Shown: piece after piece, positions 1 through 10,995 of the stretch
Layout: every line of letters starts with the position of its first letter
Numbering within the stretch: position 1 is the first letter of the stretch
DNA from: Acanthosepion esculentum
Taxonomy: Eukaryota > Mollusca > Cephalopoda > Sepiida > Sepiidae
Direction of reading: 5' to 3'
Assembly (NCBI GenBank): GCA_964036315.1
Contig: OZ038492.1
Location: 37,469,618 to 37,533,617, forward strand
DNA length: 64,000 nucleotides
The notes under the pieces: model-generated
Databases searched by the model: none
Seen by the model: the letters and a program-made list of their open reading frames with translations, nothing else
What the model was told of the DNA's origin: nothing
Made by a program: the position numbers and the translations under genes

Positions 1-299
1 ATAATAGCAATATTTAATTCAGTCCATTCTTATAACAATTTCGATCCTTTTAATTTATTTGTTCTTAGTCGAATCTATGATTACGGGGCGGGTTTTTCTT
101 TCTTTAAGGAGAGTGAGTGGGAGAGAAAAATTAGGGGCAAGGAGTTGTTCTGGTACGCGGAGATGGGCACCCTCGTAAATCAACCAGATGGACTAAATTA
201 AGAATATCAGACGGAAACAAGGAAGCTTGAGAAGAATTAATGGTGTTAAAATTTCGAAAACTAATAGAGAAAATACTAAATGAATGAGATTTTTTGTAA

Positions 300-870
300 T
301 CATTTCACCCCAAGCAAGTCAATAAAGTTACTAGGACGCAAGAAGTTTTTTGTTTTTTTTAAATTTTCACCCCAGGCAAGGCGAGAGTGCCACTAGCACG
401 CAAAGGGGTTACAGAGAGTGGGAACAAGAGTAAAGAGGCGTGAAAGAGGAAAGGCTGAAGAGGAGGACGGGGAATTACGCATCTGGAGATGTCAGTTGGC
501 ATTGCATTTGAATAGTCGGAGATTATAGCTATCATGGAAGCAAGTAAGAGGAAGGTAGTTTCACAGACGGGAAGCGCGAGACATGAAGCTATTGGAGTAG
601 AAGAGACGGCTACATTTAACCGTTTCAACAGTGAAAAGTGGGACTGAGAGGCCGAACTTGTGGCACGTTTAAATTCATGCAGTCTGGGAACTAGCGAAAG
701 TATCTCGTCGGAGCAGTTACCGTGAAAGTATTTGTAGAAAAGATAGATGGAAGCGACGGCACGTCTGTGAGAGAGCGACTGTAAACGAGATACCAGATCA
801 GGGCCAATGACATTGCATATCCGTCTCCGTGTTGGAAAATATGGGAAAAAAAAAGATTATTAAGGAGAGA
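300..870 (-). mobile_element. LINE-A 3' end (C-terminus of ORF2 plus 3' UTR)
   Basis: On the minus strand a decayed reading frame gives a typical end of a CR1/jockey-like non-LTR retrotransposon polyprotein: a stretch reading like LSHRRAVASIYLFYKYFHG, then LVPRLHEFKRAT, then a SRASRLWNYLP-type motif and an NLRLFKCNAN motif. These are the conserved last ~120 residues of such ORF2 proteins. The 3' UTR follows to about 360 and ends in the family signature read as GGTGAAAATTT. A second, shorter tail (300-352) with the same GGTGAAATGATT signature lies just beyond it. Frames shift at least twice, so this is a dead 5'-truncated copy. Clade assignment is by motif only. Confidence 0.7.
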
Positions 871-879
871 GGACAATGA

Positions 880-1085
880 AAGAAGAACTAAGAAGACAGA
901 TGATAACGATTGACAGTGTATTTAAATTTTTGAAGATCAATTTTTTTACTCTGAAGCAAGAAGCCAGAAGAGATTTCCACAAGTGAGAAGTGCGAGATAA
1001 GAAACTGTTAGCATAGAACTTACTGTCAGACTTAACCATCTTAACAGTAAATTAACGAGACATTGCCGCCAATTTAGTACTAGAT
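880..1085 (-). mobile_element. second LINE-A 3' fragment in tandem
   Basis: The minus strand here again reads SRTSHLWKSLL followed by an LQKF-like segment, matching the same LINE-A C-terminus as the neighbour at 300-870 but from a diverged copy. It lies head-to-tail behind that neighbour, so two LINE-A ends in the same orientation are nearly adjacent. It is truncated at both ends and carries no intact frame. Confidence 0.55.
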
Positions 1086-1264
1086 CAGAAAGAGAAAATG
1101 ATAGAGAGAAATGGAATTTGATGTCTTTTACGGTTTTTATCCAGAAGTTCTTACGATATTAAACGGAGAATACACAACTCTTCTTTTATTAGCAGTACAT
1201 ATTATTTATCGTATTAAACTGAACTTCAATTCATTTTTTTGGGCGGGATAATTTCTGCCTGGAT

Positions 1265-1450
1265 ATGTGAGATGAGACGTTGTCATTATCAATTTCATTT
1301 ACACGCTGACTACTGTCCTCAAATTTGTCGTTTTCTTCACGACACTTCAAAAGGTGCTTGTCGACCTGGATCCCCTTTCACGGAACTTTTAACTGAACAC
1401 TTTATTTAATCAACGGGGGTGGGTAGATTGTTTTCATTCCATCTAGTGGT
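1265..1450 (-). repeat. degenerate Penelope-type terminal repeat (pLTR family 1)
   Basis: This stretch aligns by eye with four better copies at 5.4, 7.7, 43.5 and 51.9 kb. Shared blocks are GACTACTGTCCTCA, TTGTCG, a degenerate CGACACTTC in place of CGACGTTTCG, CTGAACACTTTATTT and GGGTAGATTGTT. The better copies contain, on the minus strand, CTGATGAAGGC and CCGAAACGT words typical of Penelope-like terminal repeats. This is the most decayed of the five. Confidence 0.5.
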
Positions 1451-1469
1451 ACCTATTATAGTTCTTATT

Positions 1470-1590
1470 TAATATGCTTAGTAGTTCTCGCCGTATTTCC
1501 ACTACCCACGGCCTGCCCCAGGGATTGAACTCTCATTTACTACGTCAGCAGATTTACGCTTGAAACCACTAGGTTGTTGTCCTGTTAAAC
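1470..1590 (-). repeat. possible tRNA-derived SINE head
   Basis: The minus strand has an A-box-like CCTAGTGGTTTCAAGCG about 40 nt before a B-box-like GAGAGTTCAATCCC, the spacing expected of an internal RNA polymerase III promoter. No tail was matched to another copy in the window, so this is tentative. Confidence 0.35.
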
Positions 1591-1684
1591 AATCCTGAGG
1601 GGATAATTTGAGGCCTTAAGCTTAACCTTCTTTCTACTGGTCGTCAAACTTGATTACACTCGCAGAGGTTTCTCTTTTCTAATG

Positions 1685-2335
1685 CGGCTGCTACTGTTTA
1701 AGGCTTTCTCTCATTCCTGTTTCTTTATTTATTCACGGCTCCTATATCGTATTTATATCTATGCTAGGCCTACTAAAGGAGGCATCACAGCCTATTATAT
1801 GCGCTGAATTTTCAGACATCTGACTCTCCATTTTTTTCTATTTCTAATATTTTTACTTCATTTCACTTAAATTGATGACTACACGTTTCCCTAAATACAT
1901 GATCAGCCAAGCCTGATTATATTTCTCGCTCCTAATTAAGAGATTCCATGATGCTGTATACGCTGGGTGACGCAGATTAAATGTAACAATGAAACGTTTG
2001 TGTAACGTTGACAAAATATATATCTCAATCAGTAATATCACATGATAATAAACTGCTGCTTCTGCTGTTTAAACCTTGCTGCCATGTCTCTTTATTTATT
2101 CACAGCTACCATGTCGTACTTATATCTACGCTGGGCCTACTTAGGTAGTCATCATTTTTCAGACGTCCGACACTTTATTCACCTTTTTCTAATATTTTTA
2201 CTTAATTCCACAAAGGTCGATGACTACCTGTTTCCCTACATACAGGAATAGCCATGCATGATTACATTTTCTCGCACCTAACTACGGAATTTCATGATGG
2301 CACACGCTGGATGAGACAGGTTAAAATTTCAGGTC
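1685..2335. repeat. direct duplication of a ~290-bp unit
   Basis: Positions 1685-1985 and 2045-2335 are diverged direct copies. Shared blocks include TTTATTTATTCACGGCT, TATATCTAYGCTRGGCCTACT, TCTAATATTTTTACTT, GATGACTAC, TTTCCCTA and ATTCCATGATG. No coding trace was recognised. The second copy ends at the mariner terminus near 2335. Confidence 0.6.
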
Positions 2336-3170
2336 ATCCCATAAGTTCTGTCCGAATTTTGAATAAAGAAAACAAGTGACCAAATGTTACATTTAATTAC
2401 AGATTCAATCAACAATGTATTTTCCCTGATTATCTATGACTTCCTTCCATCTATTAACAAGCTTACTAATTCCATTACTGTAAACTTCTTTTGGCTTTGA
2501 TTCGAAGAACTCACAAATGTCAGTTTTAACCTCTTCCTGTGTTACAAAAGCTGTTTCAACCAATTGTTTCTGTAAGCTACAAAACAAATGGTAGTCTGAA
2601 GGAGCAAGGTCGGGAGAATAAGGTGGATGAGGAATTTCCTCCCGACCAAGTTCTTCGATCTTTTGTGACGTGATTCTTGCTGTGTGTGGTCGCGCATTGT
2701 CCTGATGAAACATCACCCGTTTTCGATTCACTAGAGCAGGTCTTTTTTCCTCAAAGCTTGGTTCAAACGCTCTAATTGCTGACTGTATATTTGAAAATTA
2801 ATTGTTGAATTAGGTGGTAAGAATTCAAAGTGGATTATTCATTGGCAATCACACCAGATTGAAAGAAGAAGCTTTTGCCCATGAAGTTCCCTTCTCGGCT
2901 GTGGCTTGGGTCCTTCCCCTTTACCAAGCGACTGTCTACGACGCTTAACATTTCGATAAAAGCTCCATTTTTCGTCGCCAGTCAGAATTCTATCCAAAAA
3001 AGGTGAAACAAGTTGGCAAGAATGGAGAGAAAAGCAGATGTCAACTCGGGATTTGAGGTTGTTTTCAGACAATTCATGAGGCATCCATTTTCCAAGTTTA
3101 GGAATTTTTCCAAGTTGTTGAAGATGACGATGAACAGTTGTATGGTTTGAACTGAGAAATGTAAATAGTG
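2335..3170 (-). pseudogene. mariner transposase (DD34D), truncated
   Basis: Minus-strand translation gives, in order, QQLGKIPKLGKWMPHELSE, ILTGDEKWSFY (first catalytic Asp), HQDNARPHTAR (second Asp) and HPPYSPDLAPSDYHLF (third Asp, 34 residues after the second). These are hallmarks of mariner-family transposases, which cut and paste DNA through a DDD triad. The C-terminal half (2405-2731) is one open frame; the central part needs a frame change and passes a stop near 2730. The N-terminal helix-turn-helix region is missing beyond about 3170. The 3' terminal inverted repeat is visible at 2340-2356 (AAGTTCTGTCCGAATTT). A 5'-truncated dead copy. Confidence 0.85.
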
Positions 3171-4205
3171 TATAGTAACGCCGTTGAACAATACTAGTGT
3201 CAGATGCCTTCGAATAAAATTCGTGGTAATAGTACTTGCTCGATAATACTCGCTCGAATAGTAATCCGTATAGTGAGCCGAACAGAGAAATAGTATAGTG
3301 AATAGAGTAGAAAATATAGTAATAGAATTTAGAGGAGGAATAGCAATAATATTTATTGTACTATATGTACAAATGTGGTACAAGGCCGAAAAGGGGGAAC
3401 GGGGAAAAGGACGGTCTTCTTCTGTCTTAACATTTACACTTAGCTAGCCGCAAACACTGACCCAAACATACTGACAATATTCCTTTCACCAAAACAACAC
3501 ATTCTGACTTGCCATTCTTATCTCATACACCATAATGCCTCAGAATCTCTATGAAGTCCTAAATAGTCCCTATATATACAATTCATTGTCTGTAGGGGGG
3601 ATAAAATAACAATTAAAAATCTAAAAAAAAAGTAATATATACAATTGAGTACAAAACAATATACAAGAAACAAAACAAAATTTGGTTAGTAATAAAAAAA
3701 ACCACAAGCCCTAACTGTGTCAGTAACATCAGTTCACTGGACGAAACCAATGCGGGGCTTTTAAAAATATAAAACATCCATACATCCCAAGCACTCACTC
3801 AAACACATACTCATTCAAATACAAAAACAGTTACGAAATCACATCCGAAACGAAAGACGCTCCGCACCCACCAGAGAACTGACATCACTATTTACATAAA
3901 GATGGGAGGGATGGGGAATTAAGCCAAAAGAAAAAATAGGGACAAAAATAAAAGGGTCCAATGAGCATCCACACCCTAGCTAAGTTTACCAAAGAGAAAA
4001 AACTAAAACAAAAAACTACCTACACTAAACTATTAAGGGCAGGGTTGCCAATATTCAACCCAGCAAACGCAACATTCTCCTAACCGGCATGCCACTCTAA
4101 GTCAGCAACTTGCACTCGGCAGAGACGGGCAAGACTCACCCACCTATCGCCAAATTCCAATGGATGGAGTCACTTCCTTTCCGTCCTGATTTTGTCTTTA
4201 AACTG
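3171..4205. other. no gene recognised; probable LINE-C 3' flank
   Basis: This kilobase is A-rich on the plus strand with short pyrimidine blocks and no convincing frame. Because it lies directly 3' (minus-strand sense) of the LINE-C coding end at 4.21 kb, much of it may be that element's 3' UTR. No tail signature was identified to prove this. Confidence 0.35.
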
Positions 4206-4209
4206 ATGC

Positions 4210-5045
4210 TTAAAGAACAGGATCAGTTAGGAAGAGGTAAACTTCTCGGCCCCATGGAATTTCCTTCTGTTGCGTCGTCCATATCACGATTCGCATAACC
4301 CACAGTAAGCAAAAGAACACATAGTGCTCAGTCTTAGACAACGGCGGTACTATATTGCTACAGACGGAACTGGTCTCGAGGACAAAGAACTTTCCGCGCA
4401 GCATGCGAACCATGATGTCAACAAACTTGCACAACGGAGCTACGACACTACAATGAAAAAAGGCGTGACCTAGGGTCTCCACCTCCCCACTGCAGTGATC
4501 GCAGTTTGGCGACTTTTCCAAACCCTTCGAACGAAGTCTTTTGGCGACCCAGAGAGCCCCTAGAATCACCAGCCAGGTGAGTGATACCTCAGAGTTAGTG
4601 AGACATTTCAACCCGGGCGCCCAAGCCCATATGCAGCGAGCCTCCCGCTTCGTCACACCGACCTCGCCTGTCAAAGCATCCTGAACGTTCTCCCTAACTA
4701 ACACCTGATATAATGCCTTACGGGACAACGGCTTGACGCCCGAGAGGCCATCCTTCGCCCGTAAGAGTTGCTTGAGGGCAAGCAGACATTCATGATAGAA
4801 GGAACCCTCGCCTCGAGGTGAACAGCCGACCACTTTCTTACACGAGCGCACACTTCTTAAGGATGGAAAATTTCTACAAGCGTCTTCCTTCCAGAATTCG
4901 CCGTTCTCATCCAATTGCATACACATCTGGTCTAGATAAGTAATGAGAAGCGTATGTCGACGAATGTCAACGCAAGGAACCCCTAGACCGCCATCAGAAT
5001 GATGAAAGGAGGAATAGCAATCAGTTAGACGCCAGATATTTCCTA
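4210..5045 (-). pseudogene. LINE-C: L1/Tx1-like ORF2 C-terminal region
   Basis: The minus strand is open for 238 codons (4210-4926), the longest non-repetitive frame in the window, and homology continues upstream to about 5045 with GGLGVPCVDIRRHTLLITYL in another frame. The protein carries a zinc-knuckle-like CDHC-x8-H-x4-C motif (CDHCSGEVETLGHAFFHC) in its last third, followed by a hydrophobic segment. Such a Cx2C...Hx4C module closes the ORF2 protein of L1/Tx1-type non-LTR retrotransposons, where it is thought to bind RNA. Endonuclease and reverse transcriptase domains are absent, so this is a 5'-truncated insertion. Base composition is clearly more GC-rich than the surroundings, suggesting a relatively recent copy. 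Confidence 0.7.
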
Positions 5046-5359
5046 CATTTTATGCATTTCCTCTATCGTGATCTACTTAATTTAATAACGGGATCGCCTG
5101 TGTTTGCTCACTGGCGATCTATGTTCAAAGTCAAGTGTCGGCAGCAACACTTTATTCCTAAATAACAGTCATTCACTGACGAATGCTTGTTAAGTTACTC
5201 GCTGTTTCCTTGCATCTCTTTTGTTTTCAATATGTCTTGAGAGTGTGGAATTCTCCAATTCAAATTTCAATGTCAATTTTACGCGTTATTATGTTCAAGA
5301 TATTTCATCTGTCTTTTTCTGATTATGAGTACGAGTGTTCTTTTGGCTTCAATTCTCCT

Positions 5360-5530
5360 TAAATCTTCCTCATTTACACTATTTACATTATTCGGACTGT
5401 TTTCCTCATCGTTCCTGTCCTATTCCCGACATTTCGGCCGCTGTACACCCGGGCCTTCTTCAGGTGAAATTTGGTGGTGTTTGGAAACAAACAATTTATT
5501 TAGTCCTCAGGATTAGATTTTTCAGCTTTA
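5360..5530 (-). repeat. Penelope-type terminal repeat (pLTR family 1)
   Basis: Plus-strand blocks ATTTACATTATTCGGACTG, CCTCATCG, CGACATTTCGGCCGCTGTAC, GGGCCTTCTTCAGGTG and CAATTTATTTAGTCC match the copies at 7.7, 43.5 and 51.9 kb. On the minus strand the core reads CACCTGAAGAAGGCCC...GCGGCCGAAATGTCG. Confidence 0.6.
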
Positions 5531-5704
5531 GTTTTTTTTCCCTTGATAACTCAGCTCTCCAAGTTTGTGTTCTCTCCGCTAAGGCCAGATATTAAACAAA
5601 CACATCTTTGGAGTCAAGTCAATTTTGGATAAATCAATCAAAGTTTTTGTTCACAGAGCCACGTGTCCGTGGACTTATTAAATACTCTAACAATATGTAC
5701 TTTC

Positions 5705-5795
5705 AGTGATAATAAAAAAAGGATAAAAAGTTGTCGATAGTCATGATCACCCACGTCCTGAAAGGACACAGAACATGAAATAAAACTGTTATTAT
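5705..5795 (+). mobile_element. LINE-B 3' tail fragment
   Basis: The words AGTCATGATCACCCACGTCC and TGAAAGGACACAGAACAT match the terminal ~80 bp of the LINE-B family, seen in longer form at 54.7, 55.0 and 55.3 kb, where the order is GGAGAGCCATAATCGCCCAC...CACATAGAAGAAGAA. Only the extreme 3' end is present. Confidence 0.6.
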
Positions 5796-5939
5796 TCTTT
5801 CAACGATAGTTACATTGAAATGCCAAGTTCTTGCATTAATTAACCTTCTAGTTACTTATATTTCGAAAGTCATTTTTTTGGGGGGGGAAAAGATCTCTGT
5901 CAATGTGAACTTTCTTGTGTTTTATGCAAATATTTTATT

Positions 5940-6190
5940 ATTATATTTAGTTCGATATTTATAGTTGATTGATTGATTTGATTGTAAAGCACTTTAACAT
6001 ATTTGAGGTTATTGAAAGCTAAAAAAACATTTTATATTGTAAAATACTTTGACGATTTATGATTTACTGATACAATTCCTATTAATTAACCCATAATTGG
6101 AAAGAAAATGTGGTGGATTCATACCTTTCTCAGAGTTATTCGACAAAGGGAGAAACGCTGTGTAGGTTTTAAGGTAAATTATCGCCAACA
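5940..6190 (-). mobile_element. SINE-B body/tail fragment
   Basis: On the minus strand, GGTATGAATCCACC, TTATGGGTTAATTAATAGG and TTGTATCAGTAAAT match the body and tail of the composite SINE copies at 28.2 kb and 19.1 kb. The tRNA-like head is not preserved here. A separate 5S-like segment on the opposite strand starts 250 bp downstream. Confidence 0.5.
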
Positions 6191-6443
6191 CATCGAATGC
6201 ACATAAAAAAGACCAGCTATTTTCTTTGTCTTGTAAACTCTATTTTGAAATTGCAGCCCCAAGGTAGATACTGCTGCAATTTCAGAAAAAATGCTGTATT
6301 TAATGGCATGTTCCTTCTCGGACGTAAGCAATAAACGTACTTCCCAAATTGCTTTTTCTTTCAGTGTCTTTGGATTGCTACTTAGGACACATAATGGAGT
6401 GATTTAATATTGTTTTTCCAATGGTTTGTAATACCTGTTACAG

Positions 6444-6558
6444 GCGGACTTTCAAATCACGCTGAAATCACCGGTCCTCGTTCGATCACCTCACCGTCGA
6501 ACAAGCTTGATACTTTGATTGGAGACGATAGGCGCTTGGGGATGACGGTCACTGTAAG
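6444..6558 (+). rRNA. 5S rRNA-derived sequence (pseudogene or SINE head)
   Basis: The plus strand reads CACGCTGAAATCACCGGTCC then TCGTTCGATCACC, closely matching the start of animal 5S rRNA, and continues collinearly through TGATACTTTGATTGG and GCGCTTGGGGATGACGG to CACTGTAAG. The internal control region is too diverged to call functional. Two other 5S-like segments in the window (19.3 and 28.4 kb) head composite SINEs, so this is probably the same type of element, here without an obvious tRNA-like unit behind it. Confidence 0.65.
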
Positions 6559-7394
6559 AAATCTCCTACAACCCGAAATATGCTTGGCTTTTAAATAACC
6601 CACAATGATTTAATATTATGTAAAAATAACAAAAAAATATCCTTCTTCCAGACTGGTGACAATTGCAGTTGACTCTCTGGAAGGCTCGCGATATGCGTAG
6701 CCGGAAGTAAAAGGCTGTTGTAAGCAGGTCTATTAACGCAGATCAGTCAGTTGAATTAGGTTGAAGTAAGGGCCAAGTATACCGGAAGATAAGGTTCTTT
6801 GGTAGCCGGAAGGAATAAAGGCCAGCAATACCGGAAGATAGGTGTCTGTGGTAACCGGAAATAGTAAAGGGCAAGCGTGCCGGGAGTATGAGTATAAATA
6901 TATCATACGCTAACGTATGCATAATATTAACTTTCTTCCATAGAGACAGTTGTAGATATTTATCTTTATCACTTATCGCTTTGGCGTTGAGCATTGTCGG
7001 ATATTAGTGTACACGAAATTTATTTTTCTCTGTCACGTAGGATTAGTATTTATGATGATATATTCGACATTACATTTGCTTTCTTAAAACGGAAATTATA
7101 TCTATATATCTATCTATTAATGTAATCATTTTAACAGATAGGTCCTTTAGTAGTTAGGATGATTCAGTCATTACAATTGGTTTCCAAAAAGGGAATTTAC
7201 TTATGACTCAGCCTGATATCTTTATATCTTTTAAGCTCTCATGACTTTAGCGCATTCACCAAATCTTCCATCTACTAAAATCAGTTATTTTAATGAAATT
7301 TGGGCTGCTTCCGGTAACTTGTTTTTATGACTTATTGTTTTTCTACAAGTATTTTTTATCGCAACTGTACTGATGAGTTTTGTTTCCCTAGCGA

Positions 7395-7450
7395 CTCGAC
7401 TCCATGAATTTAAGCGTGCTACCTGATTGGAATCTAGGCCGTACGGTTTT
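7395..7450 (+). mobile_element. short LINE-A remnant
   Basis: TCCATGAATTTAAGCGTGC and GGAATCTAGGCCGTACGG match the LINE-A segment encoding LHEFKRAT and the following residues. It is about 55 bp and isolated. Confidence 0.4.
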
Positions 7451-7695
7451 ATGGTTGCGGTCTTTCGTTGTCATTGAGAACAACAACATATTTTTCTTTA
7501 ATCCACGGTGTATGCTGCTATTGCCTCGTAGGACCAAATGTATGTTAGTGTACTCCAAAGATATTCTTAACTGACACGTATGATTCGTAGTTAAAGCGAT
7601 ACATTCTTCGTAACAATTGGTTCCCAACCCAAACACAGGCGTCACTTATGACACACCGTAATAACTGCCTTGCCCAGATAATGACATCAAAATGA

Positions 7696-7900
7696 TTAAC
7701 ATCTATATTTCTGAGATGAGTTATTGTAAATATTTACGCTGTTCAGACCGTTGCCCTTATCTTTATTGACGTCTTCACGACGTTTCGGTCGTTTTATTCT
7801 CCAGCCTTCATCAGGTGATATCATTTGGAATTTCGAATTGAACCTTTTATTTAGGCCAGGAGGGTGAGATTGCTCTAATTCCACCTGCCATGCCTTTGGA
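7696..7900 (-). repeat. Penelope-type terminal repeat (pLTR family 1) with hammerhead-like core
   Basis: Minus-strand reading gives CACCTGATGAAGGCTGG, a loop, ACGACCGAAACGTCG, then TGAAGACGTC. CTGATGA and GAAAC flanking a short stem are the conserved halves of a hammerhead ribozyme core. Here a further stem, CGTC/GACG closed by GTGAA, ends in a TC that could be the cleavage site. Helix I is not clearly formed and one extra A separates CTGATGA from the central stem, so self-cleavage is uncertain. Five copies in the window lie in the same orientation. Confidence 0.6.
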
Positions 7901-7919
7901 TATCTCAGTTTTTGTTCCT

Positions 7920-9720
7920 TTATTTATTATATGGAGAGAAAACAGAGATCACCGCCCTCTGTATGATGAAGTTGAAATAATAGACAGAGAACATCACTAG
8001 AAAATACGAAAACTTAAGTAATCAGCGCATATGCTAGACCAAAAACATCTCCTAAGCCACCAAAAATAGAAATGAATACAATATGGGAACCAGTAATACG
8101 TGTTGTATAGCCCCCTATTGGTGTGGTCATGGGCGACGGTATTTACTCGTTAATAAAGTTGCATTCTTCTCCCTCGGCCGGTGATCGCTAATTGTTTGAG
8201 TCCAAAGATAAAAGAACTTCAGCACAGGGAATTTTAAATTAACTAGTTTCTTAACGTCGACGTATACATCTCTAACTATGCAGTGGTGTCGCTCTGCCTC
8301 CACTGGGAAGCCGTTTGCAGGCACGAAAACGAAACACGTCTACACTGCTTGACGGTTAAGAAACCACTCCCTGAAACCTATCTCTGCCTATCGTTCTCAC
8401 GCTGGCTCAACCAATCAGAATCAACGTCCTTTGCTTTGCCTTGTATCTGATCTCAAAGGTCAAGCTCAGGAGGCCCGAGCAGAGATATACTTCTCTAAAA
8501 AAATAATAGTCTTCTAAACTATTATTTAAACAATACGGAATACTAGTGAAAAACAATAATAACAAAAAATTGTAATGTGAGTTCTGGTAAAAATGGTTAC
8601 GGAGACATTAGGTTTATAGTTCCCAATAATTTATTCGCTAATGTCTCCAGTGGATAGAAGCATTGTTTGATTCATCAAAAAGTGACTTGATCAAAAGAGT
8701 TCTGAGTTCAATACCTGCCCACAGCAGCGGGAACAAGAACTTGAGGCGTTGAGTTATCAAGGGTAAATAGTGTAAAGAAATGATTTCCGCATTTCCTCAT
8801 GTATAATACGCACTTTTTTCTAAAAATAATAATCAAAATCAGGGATGCGTCTTATTCCCAGGTACAAAAATCTTTAAAATATTGCCGTAAAATAAAATAA
8901 GAATTATTGTAAAACTAAATTAGAATAATATTATTCTGTTTAAAACCAATTTAAAAAAGAAAAAAAGTTGGAAACGCTAACCCTAATGAAATTGGAGAGG
9001 CACAATTTATAAGGTTTGATTACCAATAAGGGGTGTGTATTATGCATGAGTAGAAGAATTTTCCACATTTTCAGTGTATGAAGACGTATTATACATGGGA
9101 ATTAAGGTAATATATCCACAATAATTAAAGATAGATGGATGTCATTGCTGGAATGAACAGTTTCTACTTGTTATAATTCAAGTTTTTGTCCTTTCACGCA
9201 TATTTTCTTCCTGACTGACTGTGCTGTTTGCCGTTTTCGAAGGATAAAATACGGCGAAAATTTCTAGCTATTAGGGCAGAGTTGAGCGAGGCTAAAGCGG
9301 TTTAATTGTATGCATTCATGAAAAAAATAAAACTCTTGAGAAATGGGTCGAATCGTCGAGAGCAATGAATGACTTGATTGCGTAACACCAGAATATATTT
9401 CGGCTACCCACATGGCTAAATGCGTGTCCCGATTTGGGACAGTGGTTGAGAGCATTGAATACGCAAACTAACTTCACTCCCAAAATTGTCTTCTCTGATT
9501 AACAGTAAAATGGCTGCTATAGCTTTTGTTACGCTTGACAGATAAAGGTGACCGTTATAAAGTTGCTTAATACAAAAACATTAACTAAATAGGTGCATTC
9601 ATTCATTTGATTGACGAGGGTGTTGCTTTCAACCTGCTATGGTAATAAAGGCAAAACATACCCCACCCAAATTTATAGAAAAATCACACCGATGCATCCT
9701 GGGATTCTTTCCTAGCCGAT
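7920..9720. other. no gene recognised
   Basis: AT-rich DNA with no convincing frame. At 8640-8740 a weak pol III-like pair (CCAGTGGATAGAAGC and GAGTTCAATACC) hints at a tRNA-derived repeat. 8290-8470 is GC-richer but unassigned. Confidence 0.3.
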
Positions 9721-9726
9721 AATATA

Positions 9727-10995
9727 CAGGGGTTGGACAAAATAATTGAAACACTTGTTAAATTCAAAGAACATTTATTTAATATGGAGTTGGTCCTCCT
9801 TTAGCCTCACATACAGCTTTTATACGTCTAGGAATGGAATCATACAGTTTCCTGACTTCATCCAGAGGAATTTTCAGCCATTCTTGCATTAACGTCTGCT
9901 CCAGCTCATTAAGACACGACGGTGGAGGATAGCGGCTCTTAACTTGTCGCTCCAAAATGCACCACAAATGTTCAATAATAATGGTACTGGAGATTGGAGA
10001 GGCCACTCAATGTGTTCTCGCTCACTTTCATGCTCCTCAAACCAATTCTTAACCACTTGAGCAGTATGTATTGGAGCAATTATCGTCTTGGAAGATGCAG
10101 TCACCATCAGAGAATAAAGTCTGGGCCATTCGATGAACATGATCTCCCAACATGTTCAGGTAATCTTTGCTGTCGATTCTACCATGTAGGGCAACTATTG
10201 AACCAAGACATTTCCATGATATGGCGGCCTAAACTATCATTGATCTACCTCCATTCTTCACTGTTAGAAGAAAGCAGTCAGGGTTGTAAGCTTCTTTGGG
10301 TAGCCTCTGTACATAAACTCGCCCTGAAGTTGGGAAAAGAGAAAAACTGGACTTGTTTGAGAATATGACTTGTTCCATTGGTCTGCAGACCAGTCATGGT
10401 GATCTCTGCACAACCTCAACCTCTTCTGAATATTGCGAGTGGAGAGAAAAGTTTTACTTACGGCAAGTCTTCCATGATATCCAACCTTATGGAGCTCACG
10501 ACGAACAGTTTTAATAGAAACTGGACTATTCATGTGATTATTCCACTCAGCAGTCACTTTGGCCGCAGTAGTCCGATGATATTTTGCCACATTGCGTTTA
10601 AATGCACGTCGGTCCCTGTCAGTAAGTTTGCAAGTCTGGCCCAAATTGCTACGGTTGCTTGAGGTTTTGCCTTGTTTGTCGAATTGCGTCACAGTTCTTG
10701 ATGTGGTAGCTCTTGAAAAACAAAATAGTTCAGCAACCTTAGTGATCGAGACTCCTGCCATGCTTGCTCCAATAGTTTGCCCTTTTTCGAACTCAGAGAT
10801 GTCAAGCATTTAGCTTAAATTTTACTAAATTCTAAAAATAAATAAGACAATGACATTTAAATTGGATGAATAAACGTATTTACAATAGATATAACCTGCA
10901 ATTACGAATGTCTTAGTTAAATTTCTTAATATAATAGGTCTTTGAAATATAGTAGTGGAATTTGCACCTGTTCCAATTATTTTGTCCAACCCCTG
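9727..10995 (-). mobile_element. Tc1-like DNA transposon, near full length
   Basis: Terminal inverted repeats are visible: the left end reads CAGGGGTTGGACAAAATAAT from 9727, and the right end (10974-10995) is its reverse complement. The left flank is TA, as expected for Tc1 insertion; the right flank is TT, so the target duplication has decayed. At 1269 bp the element has the usual Tc1 length and encodes a broken transposase on the minus strand. Confidence 0.9.
9779..10809 (-). pseudogene. Tc1-family transposase (DD34E), inactive
   Basis: The start MLDISEFEKGQTIGAS at 10809 opens 181 codons covering the paired helix-turn-helix DNA-binding domain: VAELFCFSRATTSRTV in the first, a KTVRRELHKVGYHGR-type segment in the second. 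After a frameshift the catalytic domain follows with IFSNKSSF, DHVHRMAQTLFSDGD, FQDDN, and after another frameshift IIEHLWCILERQVKSRYPP and the C-terminus ending KAVCEAKGGPTPY. The usual FSDESxF first catalytic Asp is Asn here (FSNKSSF). At least two frameshifts and internal stops (near 10235 and 10065) make it dead. It once bound the element's inverted repeats and cut DNA at TA sites. Confidence 0.85.

Noticed and set aside
8640..8740. Pol III-like boxes suggesting a SINE
   Set aside because: Single copy, weak A-box, no tail match; mentioned only under the unassigned region.
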